Both the position numbers and the translations under genes were made by a program. A stretch of 8,898 nt of DNA from Acidobacteriota bacterium (GTDB taxonomy: Bacteria; Acidobacteriota; Terriglobia; UBA7540). Below, piece by piece: positions 1 through 5,536 of the stretch. The stretch lies in assembly GCA_003165615.1 (NCBI GenBank), contig PLWR01000251.1, positions 1 to 8,898 on the forward strand. The letters are read 5' to 3'. Positions within the stretch are counted from its first letter, which is position 1. Every line of letters starts with the position of its first letter. The notes under the pieces were generated by a model. The model searched no databases. It saw only the letters and a list, made by a program, of their open reading frames with translations, and was not told where the DNA came from.

Positions 1-39
1 CCATCTTGAATGGGATAGGCTCTGATAAAGGTCTGACAT
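1..39 (-). CDS. tnpA: IS200/IS605-family Y1 transposase, N-terminal fragment (runs off window)
   Basis: Reading the minus strand from 39 gives ATG and 13 codons, MSDLYQSLSHSRW, with no stop before the window ends. A perfect AGGAGG lies 5-7 bases upstream of the ATG. From family knowledge, the SLSHS/T-K/R-W start is typical of IS200-type TnpA proteins, which continue with a DCKYHVVF-like strand. These are small HUH (Y1) single-strand transposases that recognise subterminal hairpins and make no target duplication. The HUH motif and catalytic tyrosine are outside the window, so whether the copy is intact is unknown. The edge cut is an artefact of the window, not evidence of truncation. The family call rests on 13 residues plus the leader structure. 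Confidence 0.7.
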   Translation of the reverse strand, partial: MSDLYQSLSHSRW

Positions 40-40
40 G

Positions 41-90
41 ACATCCTCCTTTGGGATGGGTTCTCATCAAGCCACCTTGGAGGAGGATGT
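41..90 (-). promoter_or_regulatory. Shine-Dalgarno-sequestering hairpin in the tnpA leader
   Basis: ACATCCTCCT at 41-50 and AGGAGGATGT at 81-90 (plus-strand readings) are perfect reverse complements, 30 bases apart. In the minus-strand transcript the downstream arm is AGGAGGATGT, which contains the whole SD of the transposase and ends one base before its ATG. The stem would therefore block ribosome entry. From known biology, IS200 tnpA of enterobacteria is silenced by a leader stem that hides its SD, so this fits the family's mode of control. The pairing is seen directly; the repression is inferred. Confidence 0.65.
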
Positions 91-123
91 TACTCTGCTC
101 AACGGTCAAACCTCTTCGAGTCT

Positions 124-163
124 CACTGGTCGAACCAGTGGCTTACCCTAGAGACAGTTAGGG
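124..163 (-). repeat. Two small hairpins, candidate left-end recognition structures of the IS200-like element
   Basis: On the minus strand, CACTGGTTCGACCAGTG (140 to 124) is a perfect 7-bp stem with a 3-base loop. Just outside it, CCCTA at 146-150 and TAGGG at 159-163 form a 5-bp stem with an 8-base loop. IS200/IS605 ends carry subterminal hairpins bound by TnpA as single-stranded DNA, on the 5' side of tnpA as here. The element's outer end cannot be fixed because only one end is visible. The hairpins could instead belong to the flanking chromosome. Confidence 0.4.
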
Positions 164-168
164 AAGGG

Positions 169-198
169 TTGCGCCGCGGATGACCACGCCACTATAAT
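169..198 (+). promoter_or_regulatory. Probable promoter of the aroK gene run
   Basis: TATAAT at 193-198 is a perfect -10 hexamer. The best -35 at suitable distance is TTGCGC at 169-174, with an 18-base spacer and a weak match. Transcription would begin near 205, leaving a leader of about 32 bases to the aroK ATG. The position argues against the longer reading of aroK from the TTG at 198, which would fall inside the -10. The promoter lies only about 30 bases from the last hairpin attributed to the neighbouring IS200-like element. Confidence 0.5.
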
Positions 199-236
199 TG
201 CGATTGGACACTTCGGAGGCAGGACCCCATCGTAGA

Positions 237-749
237 ATGATACGCCAACGTCGAAAAGTGATTTATCTCCTGGGTTTTATGGGAAGCGGGAAGTCTACCG
301 TGGGCAGTCTGCTGGCCGGCGCGCTCGGTTGGCCTTTGATTGATCTCGACACGCTGATCGAAGCCGGGCAGGGTCTGAGCATTAAGGAGATTTTCCAAAA
401 CTCCGGCGAAACCTTCTTTCGCCAAATTGAGCACGCCGCGCTGACGGAGGCGTCCAAAGCCGAGCCGGCGGTGATCGCCCTGGGCGGCGGGACGTTTGCC
501 CAATCCGCCAACGTGGATTTGATTCGCCAGTCGGGGGGCACATCGGTTTGGCTCGACTGCCCGCCGGAGGTTCTCCGCACGCGTTGCGAAGGCATGGAAC
601 ATCGCCCGCTTTTTCGCGATGAACAATCGTTTACGCAACTTTTCACCGAACGCGTAACCTATTATCGCCTAGCGGATTTCCGCATCTCGACGGAAGGGCG
701 TACGCCCGAAGAGGTCGTCGAGCAAATCTTGAGTTTGCGGGTCTTCTGA
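237..749 (+). CDS. aroK: Shikimate kinase
   Basis: Cytoplasmic enzyme that phosphorylates shikimate at the 3-hydroxyl with ATP, the fifth step of the chorismate pathway. The 170-residue product has normal family length and all diagnostic elements in order. These are the Walker A loop GFMGSGKST (13-21), the Mg/shikimate DLD (36-38), the FR of the shikimate site (Arg62), the GGG turn (83-85), the lid HRPLF (Arg123), and ERVTYY with Arg139. I chose the ATG at 237 because it starts just before the first beta strand, and the only upstream in-frame start (TTG, 198) overlaps a consensus -10. A modest AGGA lies 12 bases upstream. It is the first gene of a probable plus-strand run, 17 bases before the next. 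Chorismate also feeds the futalosine menaquinone route represented by mqnD on the other strand. The aroK/aroL distinction cannot be made from sequence alone. Confidence 0.93.
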   Translation: MIRQRRKVIYLLGFMGSGKSTVGSLLAGALGWPLIDLDTLIEAGQGLSIKEIFQNSGETFFRQIEHAALTEASKAEPAVIALGGGTFAQSANVDLIRQSGGTSVWLDCPPEVLRTRCEGMEHRPLFRDEQSFTQLFTERVTYYRLADFRISTEGRTPEEVVEQILSLRVF

Positions 750-766
750 CCTGAAAGGAGCCTGCC

Positions 767-1504
767 CTGGCCTCTCTAAATCGCTGTGCGTTGCTGTTGC
801 CAATTGTCGCGCTGTGGGCCGGCATTCCGGCCGCGAGTCTGCTGTGGGGCCAAGCTCCCGGCGCCGTTCCTCCCGACCTGAACGATCACGGCACGTTCGA
901 GATCTTTTCCGCCGGGAAAAGCATTGGGACCGAAACGTTTGAGATTCACGTCCACTCGGACCGGATCGAAGCTTCGGGGGAAGGGCGCCTGCAAGTGGAA
1001 CAAAATGGCAAGAAGGTCGAGGTCCAAACCTCCTCAGCCCTTTTGCTTGACTCTCAATACGATCCGCTTTCCTACACCTGGAGCCAGAAAGGAGCGCAGT
1101 CTTCCCGACTCAGCGTTGACTTCCGCTCCAAGCCGGCCCGCGTGCGTTACAAAACGGTGAACGGGCAGGACGACCGACGGGACTTCAAGCTGGACAAGGA
1201 TGTGGTGGTGCTTGACGACAACGTCATTCATCACTATGAACTGGCCGTCGCCCGCTACGATCAGGCGAAGGGCGGAACGCAAGTGTTGCGCGGATTCATT
1301 CCGCAGGAAGCACTGCCCGGAGTGATCACCCTGAGTTTCGCGGGCGTCGAACCCACCACGGTTTATGGAGAAAAACGCAAGCTCCGGCACTTCCTGCTCA
1401 CGGCGGAATTGGCTCAAATCGGCCTTTGGGTTGATGATCAGGGCCATCTCCAGATAGTGTCGGCGGCCGACTCCCAGTTTCAAGCAGCGCGCAAGAAGGA
1501 ATAG
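767..1504 (+). CDS. Exported protein of unknown function, probably CTG start
   Basis: The 245-residue product is not confidently assigned to a family. The first 30 residues look like a signal peptide: an Arg at residue 6, then a hydrophobic stretch (LLLPIVALWAGIPAASLLW), with likely cleavage near GQA. The mature part alternates polar and hydrophobic residues (GTFEIFSAGKSIGTETFEI, LHFLLTAEL-like strands), has no cysteine, and ends in a charged RKKE, which suggests a beta-rich periplasmic domain. Domain-of-unknown-function families such as DUF3108 or DUF6134 have this general look, but I cannot confirm membership. The start is CTG at 767, placed 6 bases after AAAGGAG (754-760). The alternative TTG at 791 is 30 bases from that SD and loses the N-terminal Arg. 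It lies 17 bases after aroK and 29 before the epimerase, so it is probably co-transcribed with both. Confidence 0.75.
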   Translation: MASLNRCALLLPIVALWAGIPAASLLWGQAPGAVPPDLNDHGTFEIFSAGKSIGTETFEIHVHSDRIEASGEGRLQVEQNGKKVEVQTSSALLLDSQYDPLSYTWSQKGAQSSRLSVDFRSKPARVRYKTVNGQDDRRDFKLDKDVVVLDDNVIHHYELAVARYDQAKGGTQVLRGFIPQEALPGVITLSFAGVEPTTVYGEKRKLRHFLLTAELAQIGLWVDDQGHLQIVSAADSQFQAARKKE

Positions 1505-1533
1505 AGAAGTGCGTTCCCGGTGCTCAGTAAACC

Positions 1534-2484
1534 ATGGATAATATCCTCATCACAGGTGGAGCGGGGTTCATCGGATCGCACGTGGCGGAGCGCCTCCTGC
1601 GGGAAGGCAAACGCCTCGCCATCGTCGATAACCTGGATGATTACTATCCGTCGGAACTGAAGCGCGCCAATTTGGACGAAATCAAGGCAAAGGGGGAGTT
1701 CCAGTATTTCCCCGCCGATATTCGCGACGGCGACAAGCTTCGCGAAGTGTTTTCCACCTTCCAACCCGATGCGGTCATTCATCTGGCGGCCCGGCCGGGA
1801 GTGCGCATGTCGTTCGCGCAACCGGAGGCGTACACCTCCATCAACGTGTTAGGAACCACGCAGGTGCTGGAAATCAGCCGCCAATGCGGTGTGCAACGCA
1901 TCGTGTTCGCTTCCTCAAGCTCGGTCTATGGGCACTCCAGCCGCGCGCCTTTTCGGGAAGACGCCACCATCACCCATCCCCTTTCCATCTACGCCGCCAC
2001 CAAGGTTGCGGGCGAGGCGGTGGCTTTCACCTATTCCCACGCCTACCCACTTTCCGTGATTTGCCTGCGCCTCTTCACCGTCTATGGGCCCCGGCAACGG
2101 CCGGACCTCGCGATCCGCAGATTTGCCGGGATGATTATGGAAGGGAAGGAAGTCCCCATCTTTGGAGACGGCAGCCTGGAACGAGACTACACCTATATCG
2201 ACGACATTGTGGACGGGATCCTGCGAGCCCTGGATGCCCCCGGCAAATTCGAGGTTTTCAACATCGGAAACTCTCACCCTATACGTATTGATGAAATGGT
2301 AGATACCTTGGGACGAACCCTGGGGAAAACCGTCCGGCGAAAGTTCATCCCCACCCCCGCCGGCGAAATGCTCCTCACCCACGCCGACCTCACCAAAAGC
2401 CGCCAAGTACTCGGCTACTCGCCAAAAGTCAGCTTCCCAGAAGGGATTCGACGGTTTGTGGAGTGGCTGAAATCCCGCCCTTAG
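1534..2484 (+). CDS. NAD-dependent sugar-nucleotide epimerase, UDP-glucuronate 4-epimerase-like
   Basis: Extended short-chain dehydrogenase/reductase of 316 residues, normal length. Visible elements are the Rossmann glycine motif TGGAGFIG (7-14) and an Asp after strand 2 (VDNL, Asp32) that selects NAD. There is also the substrate loop ARPGVRMSF (86-94), SSSVYG (128-133) with the catalytic Ser, and Tyr153-x3-Lys157 (YAATK). The sugar-binding FTVYGPRQRPDLA (181-193) and GDGSLERDYTYIDD (211-224) follow. FTVYGPR-RPD-A and the RPGVR loop are characteristic of the UDP-GlcA 4-epimerase branch, which makes UDP-galacturonate for capsule, LPS or exopolysaccharide. Related UDP-glucose 4-epimerases or dehydratases cannot be excluded. 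The ATG at 1534 opens directly into the fold, with no clear SD, so translation may depend on coupling to the gene 29 bases upstream. No glycosyltransferase is adjacent. Confidence 0.85.
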   Translation: MDNILITGGAGFIGSHVAERLLREGKRLAIVDNLDDYYPSELKRANLDEIKAKGEFQYFPADIRDGDKLREVFSTFQPDAVIHLAARPGVRMSFAQPEAYTSINVLGTTQVLEISRQCGVQRIVFASSSSVYGHSSRAPFREDATITHPLSIYAATKVAGEAVAFTYSHAYPLSVICLRLFTVYGPRQRPDLAIRRFAGMIMEGKEVPIFGDGSLERDYTYIDDIVDGILRALDAPGKFEVFNIGNSHPIRIDEMVDTLGRTLGKTVRRKFIPTPAGEMLLTHADLTKSRQVLGYSPKVSFPEGIRRFVEWLKSRP

Positions 2485-2611
2485 TCCCTGCCTCGCTTCT
2501 TGCCGATATTCCTGGAGGTCTTTCCAATGTGCGGGGGGGGTTGTAACTCGCCATGCAGGATGGGTGAATTCAATTTAGAGGTGAAATTACACACAGAGAG
2601 GGATCATTAGA

Positions 2612-2661
2612 GTCGCCAAAAAAGCGACAAACGACATCCGGTTTTAAACCGGGTGCCGTTT
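2612..2661. terminator. Hairpin terminator region between convergent genes
   Basis: AAACGACATCCGG (2629-2641) and CCGGGTGCCGTTT (2649-2661) form a 13-position stem with one mismatch and one G-U wobble around an A/T-rich 7-base loop. Next to it GTCGC (2612-2616) and GCGAC (2624-2628) enclose six A residues. For the minus-strand FecR transcript the large stem is followed within about five bases by a run of six U, which fits an intrinsic terminator. For the plus-strand epimerase there is no good U-run, so termination in that direction is less certain. The hairpin lies about 145 bases after the epimerase stop and 67 after the FecR stop. Confidence 0.55.
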
Positions 2662-2727
2662 GCCGTTCATCATTGATTTCACTGAACCCTAAGAGGCTGC
2701 CACTAAACTAACAGATACTAACTTCGG

Positions 2728-3630
2728 TTATTTACCAGTGCCGGCTCTGGTACCAGCGTTGCCACCGACATTAGCGCACACGGAAGCAGAGAGGACATAC
2801 GGACTCGAAAGAGAAGCAGTGTCGGTGAGGTCATACGTGCACTCTGCCAAGAGCTGCGCATTAGCCGCTGAGGCCGCTGCCGCTTGGGCCGCGCTTGCCG
2901 CGCCTGCCGCTGTGGAATTCGCCGCGTTGGCAGCAGAAGTAGCCTGGTTGGCAGCGGCGATGGCTTCGTACGCCGCGTTATTCGCGTTGCCGGCGCGGCT
3001 CATCGCTACGCCCGCCAGAATTGCTCCCGTGCCGGCAGCAGCAACCGCCACCACCAGGAGAATAGTGTCATTACCACCACCCCAGCCTCCCCCGCCGCCC
3101 TTGTCCGCATTCTTGTGGGAAATGACGATCGTCTGGCCTTTGGTGACGTTCTTGGTTGCGCCATGATCTTCCACGTTCAGGGCGCCTTCCTTGGCAGTCA
3201 CAACCACAGACCCATTCAGCATGGCAACTTCGCCAAGCGTCTTAAAACCCGTCGCGGGCGTAATGGAGATTTCGCCCACCTTCACTCGCACGGGAGTTCC
3301 ATCGTTGGGATGCATCATGGAAACATTGCCCTGGCTGAGCAGGACGGTAACATCGTTTGAGTCCCGTAAGAAGGAGGCAACCGTATCGCGTCCGAAAATC
3401 ACGCGGCTGTTGTTGCCAACAGCGATTACGGCGACGCCATCCCTAACTTGTAGACTGTCTCCGCTAAAGATCGTTGTGTTCGGCAAGAGCGACTGGCCGC
3501 CAATGGTCGCATTCATACTGCCAGCCACCGAACCAATTACGGCGGAACCAGCGAGTGCCGGCACTGTAGCAACCGCTCCAACGAGCAGAGCAAAAAGCGT
3601 CAGTCGTAATACTGTATTCTTCATTGTCAT
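2728..3630 (-). CDS. Secreted or membrane-anchored FecR-domain protein with Gly-rich linker and Ala-rich tail
   Basis: The 300-residue product starts with a clear signal peptide (MTMKNTVLRLTLFALLVGAV, cleavage likely after VPALA at 27). A FecR-like beta domain covers about 30-170: GSAVIGSVAGSMNATIGG, then SGDSLQVRDGVAVIAVGNNSRVIFG, VTVLLSQGNVSM, VRVKVGEISITP and a final KGQTIVIS strand. A Gly-rich linker (178-186) leads to a hydrophobic segment at about 189-211. An Ala/Asn-rich segment (214-262), possibly helical, follows, then a short tail with two Cys (264, 285). Classical FecR is a sigma-factor regulator in siderophore signalling, but no sigma factor or TonB receptor is nearby and the cytoplasmic anti-sigma part is absent, so a structural or surface role is more likely. 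The ATG at 3630 has AAAAAGGAG 9 bases upstream; a second ATG lies two codons on. A consensus promoter precedes it, so expression is probably high. Confidence 0.8.
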   Translation of the reverse strand: MTMKNTVLRLTLFALLVGAVATVPALAGSAVIGSVAGSMNATIGGQSLLPNTTIFSGDSLQVRDGVAVIAVGNNSRVIFGRDTVASFLRDSNDVTVLLSQGNVSMMHPNDGTPVRVKVGEISITPATGFKTLGEVAMLNGSVVVTAKEGALNVEDHGATKNVTKGQTIVISHKNADKGGGGGWGGGNDTILLVVAVAAAGTGAILAGVAMSRAGNANNAAYEAIAAANQATSAANAANSTAAGAASAAQAAAASAANAQLLAECTYDLTDTASLSSPYVLSASVCANVGGNAGTRAGTGK

Positions 3631-3639
3631 CGGGAAAAG

Positions 3640-3648
3640 CTCCTTTTT
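3640..3648 (-). promoter_or_regulatory. Ribosome binding site of the FecR-domain gene
   Basis: AAAAAGGAG on the minus strand, 9 bases before the ATG at 3630. It selects MTMKNT over the ATG two codons later, which would sit 15 bases from it. Confidence 0.6.
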
Positions 3649-3723
3649 GGGATCCTGGAAATCACTTTTGATCCCCAGACCCGGGGTGCAATCTCATTCA
3701 AAACTATTTCTGCTTCGTGGTTG

Positions 3724-3751
3724 ATTATAGTTTGCTCAGTTTTGTTGTCAA
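3724..3751 (-). promoter_or_regulatory. Consensus sigma-70-type promoter of the FecR-domain gene
   Basis: On the minus strand TTGACA (3751 to 3746) and TATAAT (3729 to 3724) match both consensus hexamers perfectly, with a 16-base spacer. Directly upstream the strand is A/T-rich with a run of eight A (complement of T at 3753-3760), like an UP element. Transcription should start near 3717, giving a leader of about 87 bases. The leader contains a 6-bp GGGATC/GATCCC stem (3649-3654 with 3670-3675) just before the SD. Confidence 0.75.
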
Positions 3752-4137
3752 GTTTTTTTTCTGAAAAATCTAACTTTTCCTTGCAAGGTCCCAAGTCACG
3801 GCTTGTACCACCCCCGCGTTCCCTCCAATCAACCTAACCTATTATACTCCAATTTGTTACAGGAGCATTGCTAAAATGTCAGCTTTCCAAGACAAAGAAC
3901 ATTGGAAGCCCCTAAGTATAGTTATCGTTCTAATAAATCTCCCCTGCGAGGTACCCATCGGAAATATGTTACCCATCTAGTCACTTCCGGACGAATGCTC
4001 CGCGCGTCCGAGTCATGGGGAGGCGCAGGAAGCCCGGCGATTCACTTGCGCAACGGATTTCGTTTTCAAGCTCGTCGTGAGGGCCTGCCCCTGTGGCAAA
4101 CTCCCGCGAGTTACGAAAGACTTTTGCGATGGGAGTG
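3752..4137. other. Spacer without a recognised gene between the FecR promoter and the MFS transporter
   Basis: From the FecR promoter to the MFS stop codon I see no recognisable gene except a possible 34-codon ORF (3876-3980). The left part is A/T-rich, the right part (from about 4000) returns to the GC level of the genes. A small stem AACTC-CCGC-GAGTT (4099-4112) lies 26 bases beyond the MFS stop codon and could mark the end of its transcript, but no U-run follows. A 114-codon plus-strand reading from TTG at 3902 lacks an SD and runs into the MFS gene, and I do not accept it. No tRNA or known RNA fold was recognised. Confidence 0.5.
3876..3980 (+). CDS. Possible small protein ORF, 34 residues
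   Basis: Reads MSAFQDKEHWKPLSIVIVLI and ends ...NMLPI at a TAG. An AGGAG (3861-3865) lies 10 bases before the ATG, and a TATACT (3843-3848, five of six to consensus -10) would start transcription at about 3855. No convincing -35 is seen. The protein has a charged start (QDKEHWK) and a hydrophobic middle (LSIVIVLINL, residues 13-22), the look of a tiny membrane-associated peptide. I recognise no family. An ORF this short with an SD can arise by chance, so the call is tentative. Confidence 0.25.
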   Translation: MSAFQDKEHWKPLSIVIVLINLPCEVPIGNMLPI

Positions 4138-5367
4138 TTATTGCAGAGTAGTTTCGGTGCGAACGGGCGCCTTGGTGGCGGCCATCATCAGAAAGCCGAT
4201 GACCGCGGCCACCAGCGTGACCAACAATTTGGGCTCAGCCGAGTAATTGGCGAGAAGACCGGCCATGGGGCCTCCCACCGCGCTTCCCACGAACTGTGCG
4301 GTGTTGTAAAAGCCCAGGGCCGTTCCATAGGAAGCCGTCCCCGCAGTCTTACTAACAAGGCTGGGGAGAACCGGTTCCAGTCCCGTGAACCCGATATAGA
4401 AAAGTGTTCCGGCCAAAAAAACGGGGAGCAATCGCATGGGGTCCAGGCCCAGCCAGGCGGGCTCAAAGAGCAGCAAGAAACTGGGTATGAACATCAAATA
4501 GGCAAGGGCAGCAAGCGGGCGCGCCCATCCCTTGTCCGCACCCTGCGAAAAGCCGAACATGGTGAAGGCGCTGATCACCATCATGGGCAGCAGCAGCATA
4601 TAGTAATGGGTCATCTTCAGATGGTGCTGGCCGGTGACGATCAGGGGGAAATTGAAAAAGAAGATCGACATGAAAAAGTTGATTAGAAACCCTCCCCCGG
4701 CGTAAGCGACGAGCGGCGGGTGGGAGAAGATCTGCGCCATGGGCGCGGGAGCTTCGCGCTCGGGGGCTTCGTCTTTGAGGTAGCGCGCCAGCAGAACATC
4801 CGTCCCCAACCCCAGGATTCCGGTAATCCAAAACAGCGACGCCGTGCCAAACCATCCCGCCAGAATCGGCCCGCCGATAATTCCCACCGCAAACGAGATG
4901 CCGATGGGGATACCCAGGACGGCCATAGCAGTGGACCGTTGCTCGGGTTCAACGTAGTCGGCCACGGTGGCGAAGGCCACGGAGATGATCGCTCCCCCGC
5001 CCTGCACCAGCCGCCCGAAAATGAGCTCCCAAATTTGCCAGGAGTGAGGAAACAGGGGAGGCAGAGCGCAGAGGAATGATCCCACGCTGAACAACGTCAT
5101 GCCCATCATGAGAACTTTGCGGCGGCCGATGCGGTCCGACAATCGGCCCAGGGGAATCTGCAGCATCGCCATGGTCAGCGCGTACGCGCCGAAAGCGATG
5201 CCGACCAGAGTTTTCGAATTGGTGAACTGGAGGCCGTAAAGGGTGAATACCGGCAGCACAAGAAACAGGCCCAGCATGCGCAATCCCACCATGCTGGCGA
5301 GGGTGAAAAGCACCTTCTTTTGCGTTGAGGTGAAGGAGAAGCGTTGGCGAAGAGTGGTTTTCGACAT
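4138..5367 (-). CDS. MFS transporter, YajR-like (DHA1-type), without C-terminal YAM domain
   Basis: Inner-membrane major facilitator of 409 residues with about 12 hydrophobic segments. The N-terminal GLRMLGLFLVLPVFTLYG (28-45), motif A GRLSDRIGRRK (74-84) between helices 2 and 3, and a C-terminal FYIGFTGLEPVLPSLVSKTA followed by GTALGFYNTAQFVGSAVGG resemble YajR proteins. This group is proton-driven exporters with uncertain natural substrate. The best-known YajR of E. coli carries an extra cytosolic YAM domain after helix 12. Here the protein ends shortly after the last helix (TKAPVRTETTLQ), so that domain is missing. The ATG at 5367 starts a basic leader (SKTTLRQRF) before helix 1. No clear SD is present, and a TATATT (5405 to 5400 on the minus strand) could serve as -10. 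The gene stands alone between two long spacers, so the neighbours do not hint at a substrate. Confidence 0.85.
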   Translation of the reverse strand: MSKTTLRQRFSFTSTQKKVLFTLASMVGLRMLGLFLVLPVFTLYGLQFTNSKTLVGIAFGAYALTMAMLQIPLGRLSDRIGRRKVLMMGMTLFSVGSFLCALPPLFPHSWQIWELIFGRLVQGGGAIISVAFATVADYVEPEQRSTAMAVLGIPIGISFAVGIIGGPILAGWFGTASLFWITGILGLGTDVLLARYLKDEAPEREAPAPMAQIFSHPPLVAYAGGGFLINFFMSIFFFNFPLIVTGQHHLKMTHYYMLLLPMMVISAFTMFGFSQGADKGWARPLAALAYLMFIPSFLLLFEPAWLGLDPMRLLPVFLAGTLFYIGFTGLEPVLPSLVSKTAGTASYGTALGFYNTAQFVGSAVGGPMAGLLANYSAEPKLLVTLVAAVIGFLMMAATKAPVRTETTLQ

Positions 5368-5404
5368 GAATCAGTGGGTCAAAACGGCAATGGGTGAAAA
5401 ATAT

Positions 5405-5529
5405 AAAGGCAAAGGGTAAAGGCTGAAGGATAAAGTTTAAACGGTAAAATGCTGCGGCCGTGGATTCACCCTTTACGCTTTACACTTTAAATGCTTCGCG
5501 CCACGGACAACTGATCACGGACCACGGAC
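5405..5529. repeat. Heptamer-repeat spacer: AAAGNNT units in both orientations plus CACGGAC units
   Basis: From 5405 a hexamer AAAGGC is followed by six 7-base units (5411-5452), for example AAAGGGT, AAAGGCT and AAACGGT. After 15 unrelated bases three units of the same family occur in reverse orientation (5468-5488), reading AAAGTGT, AAAGCGT and AAAGGGT on the minus strand. Then the spacer switches to CACGGAC at 5502-5508, 5516-5522 and 5523-5529, also in steps of seven. The two opposed blocks can pair imperfectly into a hairpin. The array fills most of the spacer between mqnD and the MFS gene. Similar short heptamer repeats (STRR) are known from cyanobacterial spacers; relation to those is not implied. 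Confidence 0.7.
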
Positions 5530-5536
5530 AGCTTTT

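Noticed and set aside
98..145. TTCGAG and GGTTCGACC-like strings resembling a tRNA T-arm
   Set aside because: The flanking bases do not form the T-stem, and no acceptor or anticodon stem can be paired. The stem at 124-140 is better explained as a hairpin near an IS end.
198..236. N-terminal extension of aroK from TTG at 198
   Set aside because: It overlaps a consensus -10, lacks an SD, and adds 13 residues before the conserved first strand.
2738..3724. Long plus-strand ORFs opposite the FecR gene, rich in Ala/Pro
   Set aside because: They are the antisense reading of Ala- and Gly-rich codons. The minus frame has a signal peptide, SD and consensus promoter.
3902..4246. 114-codon plus-strand ORF from TTG in the spacer after the MFS gene
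   Set aside because: No SD, no recognisable motif, and its 3' third is the complement of the MFS C-terminal region.
5405..5529. CRISPR-like array
   Set aside because: Units are seven bases, degenerate and without spacers; no cas gene is present.
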